Assembly: GCF_050947335.1 (NCBI RefSeq) | Contig: NC_134995.1 | Location: forward strand, 8,780,501 to 8,844,500 | DNA length: 64,000 nucleotides | Direction: 5' to 3' | Source of the DNA: Megachile rotundata | Taxonomy: Eukaryota; Arthropoda; Insecta; Hymenoptera; Megachilidae | Part shown: in pieces, positions 56,636 to 64,000 of the stretch | Numbering within the stretch: position 1 is the stretch's first letter | Layout of the letters: each line of letters begins with the position of its first letter | Notes under the pieces: generated by a model | Database searches by the model: none | Told to the model about the DNA's origin: nothing | The model's input: only the letters and a program-made list of their open reading frames with translations | Made by a program: the position numbers and the translations under genes

Positions 56636-57235
56636 CTCGATCCTCCTCACAAATATTTCTACTAAATCATCAACGTTATTCTTTATTTCCCCGAAAGTTA
56701 TTGTTAAAATAACAGGTACGAAAGAACAGTTGCGTTCGTTAATCAGTGTACTGTAACCGTGCACGTGACAATCAAATTTTTAATCAGACTTCTTTGTAAG
56801 AAATCTTAACCAGCGAAAGCCGTCTCCTTCGTAGCGGCTATAATGAAACGAGCAGTAACCAACGAAAGCTTCGAAAGACTGTGCAGTCACTGTACCGCGG
56901 CGTATTATATACCACGTTCTGTTCGTTATTATGCAACCGTTTTAACTGCTTCTTTGCATTGACGTCCTTAAAACCAGTTTTCTCAGATAATAGGAGTTGA
57001 ACGGCATATGTGTATCAACGTCGACGTACACTACGCCCCAAAAGTCTTGGGAAACTTGTTGGTCTTAATTCGTGCATAGAATTTCACGTTCACAAATTTC
57101 ACATTCATGCCACGAATATTTTACGACTACTTTTCCTTCGTTTTTATTGTATTCTTTTTATGAAAGATATTTTATGCTGTTTTTTGGGAAAAGCATATTT
57201 TGGTAATGGAAACGAGTTGTTTTGTTGATGATGTA
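56636..57235. other. Unique CpG-bearing island
   Basis: Non-repetitive, CpG-bearing at 56700-57060. A plus-strand frame at 57010-57228 is unrecognised. Contains the possible Tc1-like terminus listed next. Confidence 0.38.
57027..57062 (+). mobile_element. Possible solo terminus of a Tc1/mariner-like element
   Basis: TACACTACGCCCCAAAAGTC followed by TTGGGAAACTTG resembles the TA-flanked CAGT...GCAAAAGT(C/A)TT...GGACA style of many Tc1-like inverted terminal repeats. No matching opposite end or transposase was found nearby. Confidence 0.3.
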
Positions 57236-57239
57236 TTAT

Positions 57240-57800
57240 AATTTTATACATTTTTGGTATCATTTTTATACGTTTTTATACGATTTTAGTAGACTACAAG
57301 TTTAGTATCATTTTTATACATTTTTATACAATTTTAGTATCATTTTTATACAAATTTAGTAGTTTACAAATTTAGTATCATTTTTATACAAATTTAATAG
57401 TCTACAATTTTAGTATCATTTTTATACAATTTTAGTAGTTTACAATTTTAGTATTATTTTTATACATTTTTATACAATTTTAGTAGTCTACAAACTTAGT
57501 ATCATTTTTATACAAATTTAATAGTCTACAATTTTAGTATCATTTTTATACAATTTTAGTAGTTTACAATTTTAGTATAATTTTTATACATTTTTATACA
57601 ATTTTAGTAGTCTACAATTTTAGTATTATTTTTATACATTTTTATACAATTTTCGTAGTCTACAATTTTAGTATCATTTTTAAACATTTTTATACAATTT
57701 TAGTAGTCTACAATTTTAGTATCATTTTTAAACATTTTTATACAATTTTAGTAGTCTACAATTTTAGTATCATTTTTAAACATTTTTATACAATTTTAGT
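57240..57800 (+). repeat. About 48-bp tandem repeat (TTTTTATACAATTTTAGTAG type)
   Basis: Units of ACAATTTTAGTAGTCTACAA, TTTTAGTATCATTTTTA(A/T)AC, ATTTTTAT recur. The last three copies share a strict 48-bp period. Confidence 0.9.
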
Positions 57801-58023
57801 ATAATAATTTAAAAAAGAAAATATTAAGGTTGGATCAACAAAAGTGCCAATGCCTCCATGTTTACATAAACCTAACCTTGAACTTGTACTACAGCTCATC
57901 AATAAGCTTCAGAATATTTTCCTGAAATTGATTTAAAGAAGTAAAACGAGCAATGTTAATAAAGAATGAAAATAGTAATTTTGTGTTGTTCTGCGACAGT
58001 AACTGATAAGTGATGCATTTATG
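57801..58023. other. SIFR: Unique intron end with branch-like sequence
   Basis: AACTGAT at 58001-58007 could provide the branch adenosine (58006), 23 nt before the acceptor AG. The pyrimidine tract is short (GCATTTATGTTTCAG). Nothing else seen. Confidence 0.5.
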
Positions 58024-58029
58024 TTTCAG
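58024..58029 (+). promoter_or_regulatory. SIFR: 3' splice site before SIFR exon 2
   Basis: TTTCAG|CATGG. Joining here restores codon 190 as proline and the ECL1 W-F-L-G-W motif. Confidence 0.88.
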
Positions 58030-58129
58030 CATGGTTTCTGGGATGGTTCATGTGTAAAGCAGTCGCTTACATACAGGGCGTTTCTGTGGCGGCCTCTGTA
58101 TATAGCCTTGTTGCGGTTTCCTTGGACAG
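58030..58129 (+). CDS. SIFR: SIFamide receptor, second coding exon: ECL1 and TM3
   Basis: A 100-nt exon. Its first two bases complete proline 190 with C1476, 32 codons follow (191-222), and the last two bases (AG) begin the next codon, presumably arginine 223. It encodes W191-F-L-G-W195 of ECL1; C198, the conserved 3.25 cysteine that forms the disulphide to ECL2; the TM3 stretch Y-I-Q-G-V-S-V-A-A-S-V-Y; and V-S-L-D222, the aspartate of the DR(Y/F) G-protein motif. The distance from C198 to D222 is 24 residues, exactly that between 3.25 and 3.49 in class A GPCRs. It is too short for a routine open-frame scan and is open only between its splice sites. The following intron is phase 2. The next exon, with the rest of DR(Y/F), ICL2 and TM4 onward, is outside the window. 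Confidence 0.9.
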
Positions 58130-58135
58130 GTATGT
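58130..58135 (+). promoter_or_regulatory. SIFR: 5' splice site after SIFR exon 2
   Basis: GACAG|GTATGT is a good donor in phase 2, leaving AG of the DR(Y/F) arginine codon. Confidence 0.87.
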
Positions 58136-58199
58136 GCACTATGTATTTTACAAAAAATTTCATACTTTCGAAGAATGTTTATGAGTCATGCTGATGACA
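58136..58199. other. Unique spacer at intron start
   Basis: Nothing recognised. Confidence 0.4.
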
Positions 58200-59105
58200 T
58201 TCTGTCATCTGGATGCAAATATTTTTGTATAGAAATAAAATGCAAGTTGATTACAATTTTTGGTCACTAATCATATGTGAACTCATATGGATAAATATTA
58301 TAAATGAGGTATATATTATGTATGAACTATGTAACTTATTAGTAATTTTAAGGAGATGATCATCTTGATGCAAATATTTTTGTATAAAAATAAAATGCAA
58401 GTTGATTATAACTTTTGAAAACTTGTAATCATATGTGAACTCACATGATTAAATCTTATAAATGAGGTAAATCTTATGTATGAACTATATGAACTATTAA
58501 TAATTTTAAGTAGGTGATCATCTCAATGCAAATATTTTTGTATAGAAATAAAATGCAAGTTGATTATAATTTTTGGAAACTTGTAATCATATGTGAACTC
58601 ACATGATTAAATCTTATAAATGAGGTAAATCTTATGTATGAACTATATGAACTATTAATAATTTTAAGTAGGTGATCATCTCAATGCAAATATTTTTGTA
58701 TAGAAATAAAATGCAAGTTGATTATAATTTTTGGTAACTAATCATATATGAACTCATATGGTTAAAACTTATGAATGAGGTAAATCTTATGTATGGACTA
58801 TATGAACTATTAATAATTTTAAGTAGGTGATCACCTCAATGCAAATATTTTTGTATAGAAATAAAATGCAAGTTGATTATAATTTTTGGTAACTAATCAT
58901 ATGTGAACATATATGATTAAATCTTACATATGAGCTATATGAATTATTAATAATTTTAAGTAGGTGATCATCTGGATGCAAATATTTTTATATACAAATA
59001 AAATACAAGTTGATTATAATTTTTGGTAACTTGTAATCATATGTGAACTCATACGATTAAATCTTACATATGAGCTATATGAATTACCCATAATTTTAGT
59101 AGATG
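58200..59105 (+). repeat. About 137-165-bp tandem repeat just after exon 2, six copies
   Basis: ATGCAAATATTTTTGTATA recurs at 58213, 58378, 58526, 58684, 58839 and 58976. Units contain AAATGCAAGTTGATTATAA, AATCATATGTGAACTCATAT and AATTTTAAGTAGGTGATCA. ATGCAAAT is the octamer word bound by POU-domain proteins, so each unit carries one. Confidence 0.94.
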
Positions 59106-59639
59106 ATTTATGAAAAGTAAAATAACAAGAGGCTAAAAAATTCCGAAATTGAAAAGCAGACGTCTACAAAACAGTATTTCTGAAATTCCGTAAATCATGG
59201 ACCATCATAAACACTCCTTATTGCTTTTTGTACCCTTCTTATTTCAGTATAATAAATCACCAACACCCCTGTTCCGACCCTTAACTGTATGCGTCGTTCA
59301 ATTGAGAATGGAGGAGAGGGAACTTATCCTAAACATAAACAGATTCCAAAAATGTTGCACAATATTCTTTATCTCAGTACTACAAGTTCTTTTAAATTAC
59401 GTTTACAAGATTATATTTCCTTCGAGTTTAAAATTAAATTAATAAACTTGATGAATTTCGAATTCATTTTGAGGTTATGTGAGTTTATAAATTAGATCTT
59501 TATTTTAATTTAGACATTGTTGTATAAAATGATGTAGGAACAGTTTTAAATTATTGCTTTAAGTAAAAATGAGAATTGATCTGATTAATATTTATTGAAG
59601 ATAATTTTTTCAGAAACTTTTTGAAATTAAAAAATGCCT
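59106..59639. other. Unique AT-rich segment
   Basis: Short plus-strand frames (59197-59442, 59289-59495) are unrecognised. Nothing else seen. Confidence 0.4.
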
Positions 59640-59980
59640 TTTTTTAGGTTAGATGCAAGGCTCTTTCTTTTTAGAACCTACAAGTACAAAATATAGCACC
59701 AATTAAAAATTACAGAAAATTAATTTTGATATCTGCTTGGAAACTGAAAGGAAACATTGCATTTTTTTTAGGTTAGCTCGAACGCCATTTCTTCTTAGAG
59801 CCAACAGTACAAAATATTGCACCAATTAAAAATTACAGAAAATTAAATTTGATATCTGCTTGGAAATCAAAAGGAAAAAATGTAATTTTTTAGGTTAAAT
59901 CGAACGCCATTTTCTTTTGGTACCAACAGTACAAAATATAGCACCAATTAAAAGTAACAGAAAATGAAATTTGAAATTTG
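59640..59980 (+). repeat. About 123-bp tandem repeat, three copies
   Basis: TTTTTAGGTTA recurs near 59644, 59768 and 59890, followed by TCGAACGCCATTT, CAACAGTACAAAATAT(A/T)GCA and CCAATTAAAAATTACAGAAA. Each of the last two copies carries a GCCAT-type core. Confidence 0.9.
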
Positions 59981-60570
59981 TTTAATATGAACGTAATAAT
60001 TTTTTCGAACGATGAAGAAGGTGACACGATCAAAACAGTAATATTTGACTAAACAGAATATTTCACTACAATCATTGAAACAAGATCGCGCAAGATGAAG
60101 TCGATCACAGAATGATTAATTATTGACTTCGATTATTCAAAACGGTTCGTTATCGAATGCTAAAGAAACAGGAACAGTGTGTTGCGAAATCAAAGAATCG
60201 TTTGCGACACGTCATTGACGTATATTCTTCCCTGACACATTTATTTCTGATCTACATAACGATGTGCTCGCCAATGTAACAATTACAAGTCACGTTACGT
60301 GCAATTATGCGGCTTGTTTCTGCATTTTTACATTGTTCGCTATTAACATGATAATAGGAGCCTTGTTTCGTGTCTATAACGAGCCTTCTCTAGAGACTGC
60401 ACCTTTTATCCGCAAAAAATGGAGAAAAAACGAAAAATTATATCGTGTGACACGACAGATATAACAGTTTTATTTTTTTTGTAATTTATTGTCTTTTTTA
60501 TGAATTCTAGTTTTATAAATTGTATATTAGTCTTGGGAGATGTTCTTGGTATATGGCAATTTTTAGACCT
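59981..60570. other. Unique CpG-bearing island
   Basis: Non-repetitive. A plus-strand frame at 60264-60464 is unrecognised and does not encode TM4 or later GPCR segments. Candidate regulatory island. Confidence 0.38.
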
Positions 60571-60599
60571 TCGTTATATTGCCACCCTTTGTTTTTGGG

Positions 60600-61150
60600 G
60601 ATGAAATGCTTCAAGTTTAAAGTTTCAAGATTTTGATGAAGTTTATCTTAAAATTATGTAAAGTTCAAGATATTAAAATTTGTAAATTTGTAAATTTGAA
60701 GATGTAGTAACTTTTAAATGTAAAAATAAAAATTTGTAACTTTGAAAATTTCTAAATTCTTCAGTCTGTAAATTATAAAATCTAAAATTAAAAAACTTGA
60801 ACCTAACCTAAACTAATCTAATCTCTATAATAAATTTTAAACCTTAAAAATTTATAAACTTAAAACCTCTGAAAATTTACAAATTTAAAATATTGAAAAT
60901 TAATAAAAAAAAACCTTGGAAATCAGTAAATTTAACACCTAGAAAATTTATAAATTTAAAACCTTGAAAATTTATAAACTTAAAACCTTAAAAATTTCCA
61001 AATTTAAAACCTTGAATATTCCACAACTTAAAACATTAAAAATTCGTAAATTCAAAAACTTAAATTCTAAAATGTAAAACATCACTAATCCCGAAAATTT
61101 AAACCTTGAACCCTAATTCTTAAATTTAAAACCTGAAGCATTCTTAACCT
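60600..61150 (+). repeat. Degenerate AACCTTGAAAATTTATAAACTTAA repeat
   Basis: TTAAAACCTTGAAAATTTAT and variants recur roughly every 28-32 bp, clearest at 60830-61030. Confidence 0.75.
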
Positions 61151-61769
61151 AACAGACCTCATAAACGTAACTCATCAGCATAACCTCAAAAGCATAAAAA
61201 CGTAGCAATACCGTTCTCCTTTTACTGTGCGTCGCAATACACGAATTTGAAACGTTGTTCGTGAACTTTTAAGACGTTCAATGTCTCTCGTAACCGTCCA
61301 CGGACGCTTCGAAGATACAAAATGGACGGATAAAGTTTCGACAAGGCAACAAAATGAATCGAAGCGTATCAAGTTTGTTGAAACTGTTGTTTACTGTTTC
61401 ATTGCAACGATATTGTCTCTTTGTGTTGTAACAAAAATAATATATGCGTAACGGGTGCCAATAACCCGCATGAGTTTCACTTTTTTTTCGCAAGATTTTC
61501 GACGATGATATATTGCGGGGGTGGTGCTGGTGTTATTGCCGCTTTTCCAATTCAGACGCTCTCATAAAAATGCAAACAGTAGCGTAATTCCGGTCTGAGT
61601 TTCAGGGAGCAACACTTTTGTCGAAAACACGTTGCTAAAATTTCTTTTAAGACATTTACATTCGCTCTATTTGTAATACATTCTTCACAGTTTGATCAAA
61701 AATTTGGTCGAGTATATTAAATTATAAATTCAGTGCTCAGTTAAAGACGAATTGGGTAAATAGGTAACT
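61151..61769. other. Unique CpG-bearing island
   Basis: Overlapping minus-strand frames (61175-61372, 61278-61493) are unrecognised. Contains GGGGGTGGTGCTGGTG at about 61517-61532. Candidate regulatory island. Confidence 0.38.
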
Positions 61770-62620
61770 TCTTAAAAATAAAAAAGAAAGCTTGAAAATC
61801 AAAATGAAAAATAAATATAACTTGAATATAAAAATCAAAAATAAATGAGACTCGAAAATAAAGAAAGCTGGAAATAAAAATTAAAAATTAATAAAACTTG
61901 AGCAGCAAAATAAAAAATTTATAAAGCTTGAGAACCAAAATGAAAAATATATAAAACTTGAATATAAAAATGAAAAATAAATGAGACTTGAAAATAAAGA
62001 AAGCTGGAAATAAAAATTAAAAATTAATAAAACTTGAGCATAAAAATAAAAAATTTATAAAGCTTGAGAACCAAAATGAAAAATATATAAAACTTGAATA
62101 TAAAAATAAAAAATAAATGAGACTCGAAAATAAAGAAAGCTGGAAATAAAAATTAAAAATTAATAAAACTTGAACATCAAAATAAAAAATTTATAAAGCT
62201 TGAGAACCAAAATAAAAAATATATAAAACTTGAATATAAAAATGAAAAATAAATGAGACTTGAAAATAAAGAAAGCTGAAAATGAAAATTAAAAATTAAT
62301 ACTAATTGAGCATGAAAATAAAAAATTTATAAAGCTTGAAAATCAAAATGAAAAATAAATAAAACTTGAATATAAAAATGAAAAATAAATGAGACTTGAA
62401 AATAAAGAAAGCTGGAAATGAAAATTAAAAATTAATAAAACTTGAACATCAAAATAAAAAATTTATAAAGCTTGAGAACCAAAATGAAAAATAAATAAAA
62501 CTTGAATATAAAAATGAAAAATAAATGAGACTTGAAAATAAAGAAATCTAGAAATAAAAATTAAAAATTACTACTACTTGAGTATAAAAATAAAAAATTT
62601 ATAAATAAAAATCCAATTAA
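61770..62620 (+). repeat. 136-bp satellite, six or more copies
   Basis: AAGCTTGA(G/A)AA recurs at 61788, 61924, 62060, 62196, 62332 and 62468, exactly 136 bp apart. Units contain TGAAAAATAAATGAGACTTG and AAAATAAAGAAAGCTGGAAA. The lack of length drift points to recent homogenisation. Confidence 0.96.
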
Positions 62621-62999
62621 CAAACAATTCAATATTTAATTAAAAACAGTGAATACTTCAGTAACACAATTAACAATAATTTACTTGTCTAATTAATAGA
62701 ATAATTGCATTGTAATTCTAAATTGAAAGAACAATCATTTATCTCAATCATTTATTAAAACTTAATCATCTAACTGATAATCAGATAAGTCGTGAATTTT
62801 AATTGGTATTCGACTATTAATCAAATCATCTAATTGCTGATAATTACATTGTCATTTCAAATAAAAAAAGTCCCTAATCATTAATTCTAATTTGTCTTTT
62901 ATTGATACTGGCATAATTACCTTATACGTCTTAATTGAGGAAGTGCTTAATCATCAATTCTAATTTAATTCTCTTCAATTGCCACTTGCATAATTACAT
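62621..62999. other. AT-rich segment, decayed relative of the next repeat
   Basis: AATCATTAATTCTAATTT and TAATTACATTGTCATTTC words resemble the following 77-bp family but are diverged. Confidence 0.5.
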
Positions 63000-63530
63000 C
63001 TAGTTCTCAGTCACAGAAATGTTCGATTATCAATTATAATTTAACTGTTTTTAAGTGCTGTATGAGTAATAACCTCGTAATTCTTGATCAAAGAAATTTT
63101 CAGTTGTCAATTATAATTCAATTGTTTTTAATTATTACTTACAGAATAATGTCGTAATTCTTGATCAACGAAATGTCCATTTATCAATTATAATTTATTT
63201 GTTTTTAACTGATACTTGCATAATAACTTTGTTATTCTTGATCAAAGAAATGTTCAATTGTCCACTAGAATTTAATTATTTTTAACTACTACTTCATTAA
63301 TTAACATCGTAGTTCTCAGTCAAAGAAATGTTCTATTGTCAATTAGAATTTAATTATTTTTAACTACTACTTCATTAATTAACATCGTAGTTCTCAGTCA
63401 AAGAAATGTTCAATTGTCAATTAGAATTTAATTGTTTTTAACTACTACTTCATTATTAACATCATAGTTCTCACTGAAAGAAATGTTCAATTATCAATTA
63501 TAAATTAACTCTCGAATTATTACTTGCACA
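63000..63530 (+). repeat. 77-78-bp tandem repeat, seven copies
   Basis: AGAAATGTTCAATTGTCAAT recurs at 63015, 63092, 63169, 63246, 63324, 63402 and 63479, with AATTTAATTGTTTTTAACTA and CATCGTAGTTCTCAGTCA. Copies become more alike toward the 3' end. Confidence 0.93.
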
Positions 63531-64000
63531 ATTACACAGTACTTCTCAAATATTACCAATTACAACCTGAAGGTACAATCATCAACATCAAATTATCAAA
63601 ACATTAAAATTCTAAAAAATTTCAAACTATCCCAATAATTTCCTATTCCTCCGAAATTTTTCCGCAAAACGCCCACACAATTCATCCATGCCCGACAAGA
63701 ATGTTATTATAATACGAAAGACCTAAATCGCCGAATAAAATCAGGGTACAGATTACGAGCATCCGAAATATGCTCGATGCAGCATGAGCCGCCATGCATG
63801 GAATTACCGAGGGGCGTCGTGACGCTGCTGAATATCATCGATAAATGATTTCCTATCAATTTCACGTTAGATCGAGCGGCCGGTGTCGTGGCCTGAAATA
63901 GTTTTATGAAATCCCTCGGAAGCGATCGATCTCTCTGAAATTGCCTCGGCGAAAGGAATTGTCGGTGACTAGGAATTGTCTTACCCTCCGATCTGCGATG
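63531..64000. other. Unique segment ending in a CpG-bearing island
   Basis: AT-rich to about 63660, then CpG-bearing to the window edge (for example GCATGAGCCGCCATGCATGG at about 63783-63802, with a GCCAT core). It does not read as the next receptor exon in any frame. Candidate regulatory island. Confidence 0.38.

Larger units (their letters stand above)
1477..58029 (+). other. SIFR: SIFR intron, about 56.5 kb, between TM2 and ECL1/TM3
   Basis: Bounded by GTGAGT at 1477 and TTTCAG at 58024-58029. The two flanking exons join without loss or gain of residues in a well-conserved GPCR segment, so no constitutive coding exon is expected inside. It is filled by alternating tandem arrays and unique islands, listed separately. 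A skipped cassette or a nested small gene cannot be ruled out, but none is recognisable. Confidence 0.85.

Noticed and set aside
58136..64000. Search for the next SIFR exon (rest of DR(Y/F), TM4)
   Set aside because: No frame in this stretch shows the expected GPCR sequence behind an AG acceptor; the exon must lie beyond the window.

Overview
This is eukaryotic, almost certainly arthropod, genomic DNA. It carries one recognisable protein-coding gene. The 5' coding exon (909-1476) and the second coding exon (58030-58129) of a rhodopsin-class GPCR splice together in frame. They read as TM1, TM2, the first extracellular loop and TM3 of a SIFamide receptor (SIFR, the insect orthologue group of the NPFF/GnIH receptors). 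The strong AT bias, the short CpG-bearing unique islands and the very dense simple tandem repeats suit an insect, and a bee or other hymenopteran is plausible. Short TTAGG-like runs (the common arthropod telomere unit) occur near 51.1-51.4 kb. The species cannot be fixed from the sequence alone.

Layout: 1-908 is upstream and 5'-UTR/promoter-proximal sequence. 909-1476 is coding exon 1. 1477-58029 is one intron of about 56.5 kb. 58030-58129 is coding exon 2. 58130-64000 is the start of the next intron; the exon after DR(Y/F) is not in the window.

The intron is a mosaic. More than thirty distinct tandem arrays alternate with 300-1000 bp unique islands that look more CpG-bearing than their surroundings. 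Repeat units range from 8 bp to about 343 bp, and several arrays show higher-order structure: 96 = 3x32, alternating 157-mers, 78/93-mers, and 11-mers grouped by 16/17/18. The islands are the likeliest places for cis-regulatory or conserved non-coding elements. None contains an open frame I can recognise as a gene. I found no rRNA, convincing tRNA, CRISPR array, transposase or reverse transcriptase gene.

Mobile DNA is limited to a roughly 435 bp fold-back MITE-like element (17629-18063), two possible solo ends of the same type, a possible Tc1/mariner-like solo terminus (about 57027), and a weak tRNA-derived SINE candidate (24180-24425).

The points most worth a second look are the very large intron splitting the receptor between TM2 and ECL1, with candidate recursive-splicing sites; an RFX X-box plus YY1/Pho-type cluster at 8.86-8.91 kb; a CpG-dense 11-bp higher-order satellite at 47.6-48.6 kb; hairpin-forming 64-bp units at 40.7-41.4 kb; complementary arrays that could pair within the pre-mRNA; and the recurrence of exact 8-bp units in many unrelated arrays. 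Repeat boundaries are by eye and approximate; unit lengths come from anchor spacing.
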